A stretch of DNA of 64,000 nt from Megachile rotundata (taxonomy: Eukaryota; Arthropoda; Insecta; Hymenoptera; Megachilidae), in assembly GCF_050947335.1 (NCBI RefSeq), contig NC_134997.1, positions 2,728,001-2,792,000 of the forward strand. Direction: 5' to 3'. Positions 1 through 9,640 of this stretch are shown piece by piece. The position numbers and the translations under genes were made by a program. The first letter of the stretch is position 1; each line of letters opens with the position of its first letter. The notes under the pieces were generated by a model. The model was not told the origin of the DNA and made no database searches. It worked only from the letters and a program-made list of their open reading frames with translations.

Positions 1-1022
1 TGGTTGTTCCAGATTGTTCTAGTTGTTCCAAATATTGTTCCAAAGTAATAATTTCCCAAACAAAGTATTTACAAAGATATAATAAAAAAACGATGTCGAG
101 CGCGCAAAGAGTATATAAGGGCACTTTACTTTTGGAAGTAAACAAATTTTTCCACCCTTTTTTGACATTTTTGACCTATAACGGCGTGATAGCGGCACCA
201 AATTCGAGAACAATATCAAATGAGCATAGAACAACCTGGAACAACTTTGATTTTTGCCAGAACAAATTTTTTAAGGACACTTTACTCTTGGAAGTAAACA
301 AATTTTTCACTGATGATGACGATTTTTCTTTTTTTACGTGGGGGAAATCTTCGAAATATACCCCGCATCCCTGAGAGAGGGCGCGGGGTTATGTGGGATT
401 TTTACCCACTAAAACCCCCACAGTGATTCTTCCCCGGCGCATGAAGGGGTCCCACGAACTTCTTAAGGAGCTCGACTGGGGGGGGGGCGGCTGCCTTTTA
501 TCGCTATCTTCTATTTTGGCGGCACTATATAATGTTTTAATCTGTTTTTTAATGCTGTGTTTTTTTTACTGCTTGTACAAAATAAAGGTCTTTTATACTT
601 TAATATATACTATTAAATAAGGATTTATTGTAGCATTGCTTTTAATTTTTCTTGGCTTACGGCTCAAATCATCAAATTCTGTCCAGTTTTCGTTACATTT
701 AATAATCGCTGTATAATGTCCTGCTGATGTAATTGACGTACCACCATAAAAATTTATTATTCCTGTTAATTTATATTCATTGTCTTTTAAAATAATATGA
801 TCGACGAAGCTATTTAAATTATATTTTTGTTGACTGTTACTGTGTTCAATGAATAAATGTGATCCATATTCTAAGTTTGTTTGGAGACTCTTTTGACATG
901 TTTTACAAGTTTTGTTGTTATAAATTTCTCTGAAATATTCTTTAATGGCTTCCTCTAATTTTGTGTAACCATGTTCTTCTATTACTTTGGTTTGTATAGG
1001 TAAGATAATTCCCGACTGACAG
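1..1022. repeat. Left inverted arm of the foldback element
   Basis: Reverse complement of 5839-6968, nearly identical where compared. The inner end is the CTGTCAGTCGGG joint at 1022. Compared with the right arm it lacks about 105 bp near position 112, where a GAGTAT/ATAAGG junction replaces a longer stretch. The arm is not only non-coding terminal repeat: 593-1022 encodes the last part of the transposase/protease polypeptide on the minus strand. Confidence 0.85.
325..490 (-). mobile_element. 5'-truncated R1-type retroposon tail inside the left foldback arm
   Basis: From the T-rich run at 322-334 the sequence follows the 3' end of the R1-type element at 21.8 kb (antisense): GGGGAAATCTTCGAAA, a GC-rich block, then GTGGGAT-TTTT-ACCCAC followed by TAAAACCCC. 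A poly(A) side at one end and loss of everything 5' is the usual outcome of target-primed reverse transcription. The far end near 490 is approximate. Confidence 0.65.
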
Positions 1023-2077
1023 TTAGTATATTCACATTCGTTACATGTATTTGTAATTTTATAACTCGGGTTGTCACTAAATATGTGCTCGCATAAAGTA
1101 TTTACATATTAGAAAGTGCATCTATAATTATTATATCAGAAGTTGGTCCATTCCGAATAAAATATTCTATTTTTCTCAATAAATCCGCTCTTTTTTTATA
1201 AATTTTTTTAGTCAGTCCTTCTTGTAGGTATTGTTTGATGAAAGAAAATATTTCTGTTGATTCTTGTTGCAATAAGTTATTAAATGATTCAAACATAGTT
1301 GCACTTGCAAATATATGAACCAAACTATCAAATCCACAAGTGATTTGACGATATATGTTAATTTTTGTTCTGTTATTGCCGTGCAAAGGTTACCATTTTT
1401 TAAAATTGTAATTCCCACCGGATTTTTGGCAATACTTATCGTGTTCCAATCGGGCCTTCCTTGTAAATATGACCGTTTTATTTTTGTGGGAATATTTTTG
1501 TTTTTCCAATTATGTTCAAATAATAAGTCGTTTTCTTTTTCAGGGGAATTGTCTTCTGCTTCTGTTTCAAATGTCTTACCCTCTTCAGTTTTTATTGAAT
1601 TTTCCAAACAATTATTTCCAAAGGACTGTGAATCGCTTTCTATTATTGCATTATCATTATCCTTAAAATTATTTTCGCGAACTGCTGCAGCTAGTTTCGC
1701 TTTGCCGGAAAATGACATCAGGTGTAGGCTTACAAATTTATCTACTCTCATTGGCCTACAATCATTCTTTAATATTCTATTTTTTAAATCATTAAATTCT
1801 CCTTCTACGGCTGCAGAGCTGCCACTAAATTGTGAATATTTAAATGCATCGAGCATTACCGCGGTATATAGTGGAAAATATAATACTAATTTTTTTACTC
1901 GGTCGGTTAAAGAAGGAGCATAGTAAATATTAATATCATCGCCAGTCGTAGAAATCTTTTGATTAATGTCGCCAAATAAATTTTTGATCCATATATCAAT
2001 GTTACTGTTCTTAATGCTATTGTCAGTAATTAAATCATTGTTATCGTCACTTTCTGTTTGTTTTTCAGATTTAGTTT

Positions 2078-2395
2078 GTTACGCGGGAAAGCGATCAGTT
2101 TATGTTTTAAAAAAAAAAATATTTATTTTACTCCTTAATCAACACAGCACTTTACAATGTGCGCAATTTGTTACAATCGAATGTTCTCGCAATCCGACCC
2201 GAAACCTTAGCTCCGACTATCTTGAGTGTATATTATTATTGCCTGATGATTAATGTCCGATGGTTAATGTCGCGCGCGCCGGCCTGCTTCTTCTTTTATA
2301 CTCTTGCTTATCTCCTGATTGCGTTACCGTTTTCGGCTTATCTTGTTTTCGACGTTTGGACCACGCGTTATCTTGTTTATACCGTTTGACCGGTG
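2078..2395 (-). mobile_element. Possible solo LTR inserted in the MULE gene
   Basis: This block interrupts transposase coding between the part ending near 2396 and the part resuming near 2075. Read on the minus strand it has TATAAAAG near 2300 and an AATAAATA signal near 2120, followed by CGCGTAACA at the end, an LTR-like order of signals. I could not find a convincing target duplication, so it could instead be a non-LTR or MITE insertion. Confidence 0.35.
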
Positions 2396-2593
2396 AGAAG
2401 TTAAATTTTCTGTTAATTTTGATAAATGCGGATCTTGAATCCTTTCTTTTAAGCATTCATAAGCTACTTGAGTAGGGCTATTTAATCCATTTTTTCCTTT
2501 GCCGTATCCTTCGCTGTTGCACAAAATTATAATATTTTGTATTGTATTTTTAAATTCATTAAAATGAGTTATTTTTGTTAAATAAGCTATTAA

Positions 2594-2976
2594 CACTTTA
2601 TTGCCCGGTCGTTTTTGAGGCTGCCAGTCACTAAGTACCGGCTGAGTCGCGCGCGCACTTACTTCCAGTACCGGCTAAATTTTCGCTATTCATTTTGTTG
2701 TGCTTATTCCTTTTGTTTCAAAGGAATGTAATTTTATTAATATCTATACTTTATTTTGCATGTATTTTATATAATAAAGGGCCGTATAAACTAACATTCA
2801 TAAAATAAATTCAAGGTAACAGTAATTCAATTTTTCGACAAGCATTGGCAATCGAAGAGCCTATTAATAGGCTAGCGGTCGATAAGCGTTGGCAATTAAA
2901 AGCCGATAAATAGGCTACCGGTCGATAAGCGTTGGAAATCAAAAAGCCGATTAATAGGCTAGCGGTAGATAAAGTG
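2594..2976. mobile_element. TTAA-flanked MITE (piggyBac-like) inserted in the MULE gene
   Basis: Starts CACTTTAT and ends ATAAAGTG, an inverted pair directly flanked by TTAA at 2590-2593 and 2977-2980, the target duplication typical of piggyBac elements. It is 383 bp with no coding capacity. Coding sequence of the MULE transposase lies immediately on both sides, which confirms the boundaries. Confidence 0.7.
2837..2970. repeat. Three tandem 46-bp repeats inside the TTAA element
   Basis: The unit TCGATAAGCGTTGGCAAT, then AAAAGCC, TTAATAGGCTAGCGG occurs three times in a row with a few substitutions (first copy CGACAAGCATTGG, last ending in GGTAGATAAAGTG). The last copy runs into the terminal inverted repeat, so the tandem array is part of the element's subterminal region. 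Confidence 0.8.
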
Positions 2977-3300
2977 TTAATAGCAAAGAAAATGTTTTTA
3001 CTCTAGGATGTAATTGTTTAATTTCTTTCCATTGTGCAACTAAGTGCATGTAATGTGCAATGTCTAACCGTAAGCAACATGACGGTAAATGATACTTCAT
3101 ATTTGTGACGTAATTAAAACATTGTTGCAAATAATCTTTTAAATTTTTAGAATTTCCAAAAGCTCGTACAACAGCCCCCATCAAAGTTTTATCGAAATCT
3201 ACTTGTTTGGGAATGGCGAAATTCGACTTGTATGTGCTCCTTATTCTTATAATTACATTAAACCAGTACAATATTGCATTAGTATTCTGCACTTCACTTA

Positions 3301-4147
3301 CAAGGGACCATCCCGAAGTGATAATCTCCGATTTTGATGAAACTTGGATATAATGTAGTTCTCGAAAAAATATTTGACACGTATTTTTTTTTAGCTGCCA
3401 TCATTCATGTTAAGGGGGTGAAAATAGCTCTCGAAGTTGGGGGTTGAAACCATATTTTTGGGAATATCTCCGGAACTAAAGAAGATAATTGAATTCTTAT
3501 TTTTGCAAATTGTTCGTCTTTAAAAATTAACATCCCTTACGGCGCGGCGTTGATCATAACCGCGTCACGCTTATACCTGCGACGCTCACAATAATTATAC
3601 AGAAATCAATTAACGACATATGAAAAGGTATAAAATGTCTAAAATATTGTAAAAAATCGTAAAAATAATGATATTTTTAATAAAAATGCTGATTGCCCCT
3701 CTTCACAGGAGGTGATGTTAAATTATATATCTAATAAACATCGCAAAAAACAACAAATTCCAAAAACACGTATCCTCTATTTTTATCCATAGTTTACGTA
3801 CACGAAGTTGCAAAAAAATAGATCAACATTTAGTGCAAAAATTTAAACAAAAATGATAAATTTTTTAAATATTATTTAAACAAATAAAGTTTCTTGAAAT
3901 TTTTTTTCGCACAAAAATTTCCCTCTAAAGACGAACAATTTGCAAAAATAAGAATTCAATTATCTTCTTTAGTTCCGGAGATATTCCCAAAAATATGGTT
4001 TCAACCCCCAACTTCGAGAGCTATTTTCACCCCCTTAACATGAATGATGGCAGCTAAAAAAAAATACGTGTCAAATATTTTTTCGAGAACTACATTATAT
4101 CTAAGTTTCATCAAAATCGGAGATTATCACTTCCGGATGGTCCCTTG
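3301..4147. mobile_element. TTA-flanked palindromic element, internally deleted copy
   Basis: Begins CAAGGGACCATCC and ends GGATGGTCCCTTG, flanked by TTA at 3298-3300 and 4148-4150. TTA (TWA) duplications are typical of PIF/Harbinger transposons. The right arm (about 3535-4147) is complete, whereas the left arm is cut to about 3301-3522, so this is a shortened version of the element at 58894-60285. It has no coding capacity. It splits the MULE transposase gene between two conserved blocks, so it arrived after the foldback element. Confidence 0.85.
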
Positions 4148-5265
4148 TTAGCATTTGAAACACTGGTATTTTTGTACTAGGTGTTTCTGTTACTATTTGA
4201 TATAAATAAATATGCGCTGACTGTTCACCAGTTACTTTTCGAAGTTTCTTTACCAATGAACCCGTGGCATCGACGCATATGTTACATGGATATTTCAAAT
4301 ATATTGCCATTTGTTCTTGAGTCCAATAATGGACAAAAAATGGATCAAATCCAATACCATGAATGCTTCCGACATGACACTCATATTTCATTTTCGGTAT
4401 ATTCGGAATTGAATCGATTGAACTTATCCCGAGATCTTTGTTCTTTTCATGTTCCTTCGCTTTACGCAGTACATTATTTTTCGGTAAATACGGTGGTTCA
4501 GAGTCTCCAAAGTCCATAATATTATTGGCTTCCTTACGCCGCCATAACGATGGTAAAATATTTCTGTCCAGCATGTCGCGAGAAATCTCGATGCGACGTT
4601 CTCCTTTTAATTGACGCTTTTTTTTTATGTTCGATAGAATTGTCGAAATTCTCCAGAGTGCATTCCATGATTACATCTTTTTTATGTAACGGCCTATTAA
4701 TAATACACCCCTTGAAAATGCAATCGCATTCTTTGCAATTTCCATGTACAGTTAAAAAAAAACCAGTGTCAGAAACTTTACAGTTTTTAAATGTTAGAGC
4801 ACATGGTAACTTTATTTCATCGTAAATTTTCTTATATAAGACGTCTGTCCAAACTTTTCTAAGTAATATATTATATTTCCTCTCACCTAATTTTTTATCC
4901 TTATATAAAATCTGTTGCGGTGATATTTTTAGGAAAGTCTCATAAGATAAATTAATTTTAAATGAAATCGCATCGTTTGATTCATTTGTATCATTTAATG
5001 AAATATCAGATATTCTTCATTGGACGTTAACATTATGATATTCTAAAATTTTATCCCAGAAACCGTATCGATTATTTTTTAAAAGAATATAAATATATTT
5101 TGGCTTGAAATAATGGCGAGTTTTATCCTGGTCATTTTCAGTGATTTCACTAATCGTCGAATATATCGGCGAACTTGGAATGACGGGCTTTCCAAATTCG
5201 TCGATAACATCGCGGAATTTATTAGAAAAAAGAATATCTAAAAGATAATTAACATGCTTTGCCAT

Positions 5266-5838
5266 TTTAGTAAAAGTTAATAAAAAGATAATATAATAAA
5301 ATAGTTAATACTACAAAAAAAATTAAATGTACGGAACGATGAAAAAATTATATATATATATATGTGTGTGTGTAAACAAAAACCACGTATAAAACTACTT
5401 ACTACCTAATACAAGATTAAATATAACTTACTTTAATACTTAATAGGTAATTTAATACAAAAAAAATTAAAAATAAAATATAGAAGCAAATCAACCTAGA
5501 AATAAAAATATTCATACACGAAACAGGTATTTAAAATTAAAAATAAAATAAAGAAGCAAATCAATCTAGAAATAAAAATATTTACACACGAAACAGGTAT
5601 TTAGTTTCTCCTGGTAGGTTCTGCAAAGAAATCCCAGCTATGCTCGATCACTTCTAGGCACAAATTGGAAAAGCGTAGAGCATATACAGTGACAGTTGAA
5701 TATGGAAAACAAACTACAATCGGAATAGCGTGCACAAAAATAACCGTCAACGTCAACTACCTACAATCGTCACTTTAAGGACCAACAGAAAAATCAAGCA
5801 TTTAAAGAACATTTAAATTATAGGTAGAATCACTTTCA
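5266..5838. repeat. 5' leader region of the MULE gene with tandem duplication and TA/TG run
   Basis: No gene seen. It lies between the transposase start and the inner end of the right arm. A TA-TG dinucleotide run sits at about 5348-5373. A roughly 75-bp unit (AAATTAAAAATAAAATA, AGAAGCAAATCAA, CTAGAAATAAAAATATT, ACACGAAACAGGTATTT) is tandemly duplicated at about 5465-5535 and 5536-5604. Promoter elements would be expected here but none can be named with confidence. Confidence 0.6.
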
Positions 5839-5844
5839 CTGTCA

Positions 5845-6268
5845 GTCGGGAATTATCTTACCTATACAAACCAAAGTAATAGAAGAACATGGTTACACAA
5901 AATTAGAGGAAGCCATTAAAGAATATTTCAGAGAAATTTATAACAACAAAACTTGTAAAACATGTCAAAAGAGTCTCCAAACAAACTTAGAATATGGATC
6001 ACATTTATTCATTGAACACAGTAACAGTCAACAAAAATATAATTTAAATAGCTTCGTCGATCATATTATTTTAAAAGACAATGAATATAAATTAACAGGA
6101 ATAATAAATTTTTATGGTGGTACGTCAATTACATCAGCAGGACATTATACAGCGATTATTAAATGTAACGAAAACTGGACAGAATTTGATGATTTGAGCC
6201 GTAAGCCAAGAAAAATTAAAAGCAATGCTACAATAAATCCTTATTTAATAGTATATATTAAAGTATAA
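5845..6268 (+). pseudogene. Inverted duplicate of the C-terminal (protease-like) part of the MULE protein
   Basis: Plus-strand open stretch ending in TAA at 6266-6268. It carries the GHYTAIIK and NWTEFDDLSRKPRK motifs, the same as the end of the minus-strand gene at 593-1022. It lacks the Cys box and any start, so it is a by-product of the inverted arms incorporating coding sequence. A CKTCQ motif near its start suggests a metal-binding pair. Confidence 0.7.
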
Positions 6269-6369
6269 AAGACCTTTATTTTGTACAAGCAGTAAAAAAA
6301 ACACAGCATTAAAAAACAGATTAAAACATTATATAGTGCCGCCAAAATAGAAGATAGCGATAAAAGGCA

Positions 6370-6538
6370 GCCGCCCCCCCCAGTCGAGCTCCTTAAGAAG
6401 TTCGTGGGACCCCTTCATGCGCCGCGGAAGAATCACTGTGGGGGTTTTAGTGGGTAAAAATCCCACATAACCCCGCGCCCTCTCTCAGGGATGCGGGGTA
6501 TATTTCGAAGATTTCCCCCACGTAAAAAAAGAAAAATC
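6370..6538 (+). mobile_element. R1-type retroposon tail inside the right foldback arm
   Basis: Mirror copy of 325-490, ending in the A-rich run at about 6525-6536. Because both arms hold it at the same place, the retroposon insertion preceded arm duplication or was copied between arms by conversion. Confidence 0.65.
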
Positions 6539-7111
6539 GTCATCATCAGTGAAAAATTTGTTTACTTCCAAGAGTAAAGTGTCCTTAAAAAATTTGTTCT
6601 GGCAAAAATCAAAGTTGTTCCAGGTTGTTCTATGCTCATTTGATATTGTTCTCGAATTTGGTGCCGCTATCACGCCGTTATAGGTCAAAAATGTCAAAAA
6701 AGGGTGGAAAAATTTGTTTACTTCCAAAAGTAAAGTGCCCTTAAAAAATTTGTTCTGGCAAAAATCAAAGTTGTTCCAGATTGTTACGTTATTTATTAGA
6801 TGAAATATGTAATTTGGTGTTTAGAAAATGGTAATAATACCCGAAGATATAAGAATACTCTTTGCGCGCTCGACATCGTTTTTTTATTATATCTTTGTAA
6901 ATACTTTGTTTGGGAAATTATTACTTTGGAACAATATTTGGAACAACTAGAACAATCTGGAACAACCATAAAAAATTTGATTTTCGAAAAATGGGGTGCC
7001 AGACCAAAAAACTGTTTTTTTTTTTTTTTCATTTTTTATCAAAATAATTAGTATAAAACTTTTATCTTCTGGAACAATTTAGGACAAGTCTAGAACAACC
7101 TGGAACAACTT

Positions 7112-8092
7112 TTAGAAATTAAAAATTTTCGAAATGGGGTGCTAACTTCATACAGGTGCCACGCGCTCGTTTCAGAGTTCGCGAATGTTCGGCTCGATTC
7201 TTGACGCAAGCTGCTCCGTTTCGCGAGCCGGTCTTCTCGATTGTTCCAGGCGGTCGAGAAAGTTCGGTGTTGTTACAAGTTTAAATAACACTCTAAGGTA
7301 AACACATTCTGTTAAACACACTTGTAACTAATTAAACGTAACCTGGACCCATTAGTTGATGGAACATGGGAGGTTCTTATATTTAATATAACACAAAAAC
7401 ACAATAACTGTTCCGTATCTAGGCCAGTAAGAGAGGGCGATCCCTGAATTCAAATCCCAATCGTGAAGTTTTCTGTCTCTCGTCCTCCTGGAGGCACCGG
7501 AAGCTCTCTTTCGGTACGTTCTCGAAGGATCGGGAGACACCGAGACCCCCCCCCCCCCCCCCCCCCCGGTCGTCACGTCTAATAAGCAACAGCTGATTGG
7601 GTCGTGATGACGACACTTACCGCGGATTCTCGAATTCAGGTGATCACCCGACTCTCGCGAATGAGAACTAAAGCAACCGTGCTCAAAGTAAACCCGTTTT
7701 TAATTTCATTAAACCCGTACAGTAAACACGCGATGCGCGAAAGCGAACTCTCCTTTTCCAGTAAACTTTTTATCCTTATTCTTCTTACCGTCGTCGTCTA
7801 AGTGTACGTGTAGAGTGTCAATTTCGTTTTGTGGATTTTGTTTAATAAACTGTGTAAAATTTATTCGAACGGATTATTTAAAATCCCCCGGTTTCCCGAG
7901 TCCATTTCACCGATTACCGACAATAACTTTTAAAATATTAAATAAATTTCTTGTTTAAGAATAACGACTTGGAACGACCTCTTTAAAATTTGTTAATTAA
8001 ATTTGATTTATGAATATTGAAAAAGCAATTCTAAGTAACTCACCATATTTTACATGCATGAAAAATTATTATATCAGAGAAACAATAACGAA
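7112..8092. other. Intergenic stretch, no gene
   Basis: No supported coding sequence. It holds a C run near 7548-7567, a G+C-richer patch at 7140-7290 ending in GTGTTGTTACAAG (similar to an LTR terminus at 43.2 kb), and AT-rich sequence after 7850. Possible LTR remnants, not resolvable by eye. Confidence 0.4.
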
Positions 8093-8275
8093 GAAATATT
8101 GTTCACGACGACAATCGGTCGTCATATTCGAAGCTGTCACTCACGCTGTCGCGCGCCCAGTCTATGGGCTCTCATTGGTCAGTGTTTCTTGCTAATAACT
8201 AAGTTGTTTAGAATCGCCCCACCTACCACCCTTCTTCGGCTATTACAGTAATTGTGGGACACCCTGTATAATAAG
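8093..8275 (+). repeat. Dispersed repeat family B, copy 1
   Basis: Shares TTGTTCACGACGAC, ATTCGAAGCTGTC, GCTGTCGCGC, CTCATTGGTCAGTGTTT and a terminal GGGACACCCTGTATA with copies near 11.8, 49.9 and 61.6 kb. The CACCCTGTATA terminus is common at ends of insect repeats. Internal part shortened relative to the 61.6 kb copy. No coding capacity. Confidence 0.75.
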
Positions 8276-8545
8276 AGATACTTTCGAGAATCCTTTGAGA
8301 AACATGTTTAAACATTTAGAATGCATAAAACGCAGGTATTATTGTATTCGGGAAAGTCTATAGAATCTTTTGATGTAAACAGAATCTTAGTATCTTTTAT
8401 AGTTACTTCACAAAATTGGTTCAAATTTTAAAAATGTGTTTTTTTTTCAAACTCAAATTTCTCAAAAACTGTACGTGCTGGGAAAAAACGGGTTGCAGAT
8501 TCGTAATCAGCGTGAAAAAAGCTATAGGAATCACTGGACGAAATT
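8276..8545. other. Unassigned AT-rich spacer
   Basis: No gene or recognised repeat. It contains a TTTTTTTTCAAACTCAAATTT patch followed by CTCAAAAACTGTACGTG, loosely similar to the CTCGAAAACTAAAG modules elsewhere in the window. Confidence 0.3.
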
Positions 8546-9640
8546 AGAAACTTTGAAAAAAGTCAAAATATGTTGGACAATGTAATCGGCAAAACACCCA
8601 TGCCCAGTGAATATTTGTGTGGTCCGGAACATGAGCCGCCCGTGGTCGCGATCCACCCACTGCTCTAACAACGGAAGGTTCACCCCGACCGCACGCTTCA
8701 CCTCGGCCCCACTGCCAAGGAGTTCTCCTCTCCAACGGGGGACAGCGACACGGTGGGCCTGGAGCCGGACCTCTTCGATGTTCGGTCCTGGCACCAAGGG
8801 AGCACCAAGCGCAGGGCCCTGCTAGGCACGCCGTCGTCCCACTCCAGGCGAGACGTCCTGCAAGGTGCCCCGGAACCACTTAGCTTCGCCCTCAATGTCC
8901 TCGATCGTCTGATCCGGAGAAGCCGACCAGTTAACCACCATAAAAGCAACCACCAACATATCCTTGTCCAGCCTTCCCAGCGCCCACTTGCGCGGCCGCG
9001 AGCACCCGCCACGGCGACACCGGGTGCCGAAGAAGATGTCGACTCGCACATAGCGATGATTGCTAAGCGTCTCGACCTCCTCCGCCACCCGCCACCACGC
9101 GACATGGCGCGCGGCCGTAGGGGAAGCCCACGTGAGATCCACAATGGACTCCCCCTGGGGCCGCACGCACATGTTCACCGAGCCCCTGTTTTGCAACAGG
9201 AGCTCTTGTGTCGCTGCCCAATCAAGGACCGCCTCACCTCTCGCATTCGAACATCGCGGCCCCCAGCCTGACGTTAAAGTTCTTCAGAAAGGACCTTCCG
9301 CGTGGGACATCCCGCGATTATCGCGCCTGTCGAGCATCTCCTCAAACGTCCAAACCGTCCGCGTCCCCGAACCAGTCGCTACGACTCGGGATTTCCCACT
9401 CAGGATTCCCACCCTCAACGCGAGGGTGTGCAGCAGGAGATCTTGCGCCCTCGCCGAGTGGTTTATGTTAGCTAGTATTATAGGGCTCGGCGGCCCCATC
9501 ACTCCTATTCCCTCGATGGCTGCTCCTCCGCAGCTACCGTCTTCACCTGTTCCTCCGTGATGGTGAATGTCTTCGCCTTCGGTGCCTCTGCAGGTTTCAC
9601 ATTGTTCTTCTTTACCAGCTTTGGGATGCACTCAGCTATA
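8546..9640 (-). pseudogene. Remnant of R1-type ORF2 (endonuclease joined to C-terminal domain)
   Basis: Minus strand. 9631-9280 matches the ORF2 start of the element at 25.5 kb (GPPSPIILANINHSARAQD, then LLLHTLALRVGILS). 9196-8880 matches its endonuclease region (NRGSVNMCVRPQGESIVDL, ETLSNHRYVRV, WFRGTLQD). 8870-8560 matches the domain after reverse transcriptase (EEVRLQAHRVAV, LEQWVDRDHGRLMFR, FTGHGCF). The reverse transcriptase itself is missing: the sequence jumps from WFRGTLQD to the C-terminal region near 8870, an internal deletion of about 1.8 kb relative to the other copy. Several frameshifts. Confidence 0.75.

Larger units (their letters stand above)
593..5265 (-). pseudogene. MULE (NOF-like) transposase with C-terminal ubiquitin-protease-like domain, disrupted
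   Basis: Minus-strand gene from a start at 5265 to a TAA at 593-595. The first segment (5265-4150) holds a PSLWRRKEA...EPPYLP...LRKAKEH region, then NICVDATGSLVKKL with the first catalytic Asp of MULE transposases. After an inserted element the frame resumes at 3297 with VDFDKTLMGAVVRAF (second acidic motif) and LRLDIAHYMHLVAQW. A second insertion (2594-2976) splits the next part. An SSAAVEGEF...DKFVSLH block follows at about 1840-1720. Near 1350 comes ITCGFDSLVHIF, resembling the catalytic Cys box of ubiquitin-specific proteases; the C-terminus has GHYTAII and WTEFDD, resembling the His box. The transposase family is clear from motifs; the protease assignment is inference from two boxes. Insertions and frame breaks make it a pseudogene. 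Confidence 0.7.
5839..6968. repeat. Right inverted arm of the foldback element
   Basis: Reverse complement of 1-1022 with an extra segment of about 105 bp at 6740-6845. It begins exactly at CTGTCAGTCGGG. The extra segment contains another GTTCTGGCAAAAATCAAAG module, showing internal repetition of arm units as in FB elements. Position 6968 pairs with window position 1, so the arm may continue outward; foldback-type motifs persist to about 7110. Confidence 0.85.
1..7110 (-). mobile_element. FB/NOF-type MULE foldback element, incomplete on the left
   Basis: Two inverted arms of more than 1 kb (1-1022 and 5839-6968) enclose a minus-strand transposase gene. The outer arm sequence is built from repeated short modules: variants of TTGTTCCAG and of a CTTTACT-TTGGAAGTAAAC unit recur two or more times per arm. 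This resembles Drosophila FB elements, whose NOF gene encodes a MULE-type transposase. The left terminus lies outside the window. On the right, GGAACAAC-type repeats fade out at about 7110, so that end is approximate. No target duplication can be checked. Three other elements interrupt the body, and both arms carry a retroposon tail. It is almost certainly inactive. Confidence 0.75.

Noticed and set aside
7352..7616. Glycine-run peptides at 7352-7616
   Set aside because: Produced by the C homopolymer at about 7548-7567; not a credible protein.
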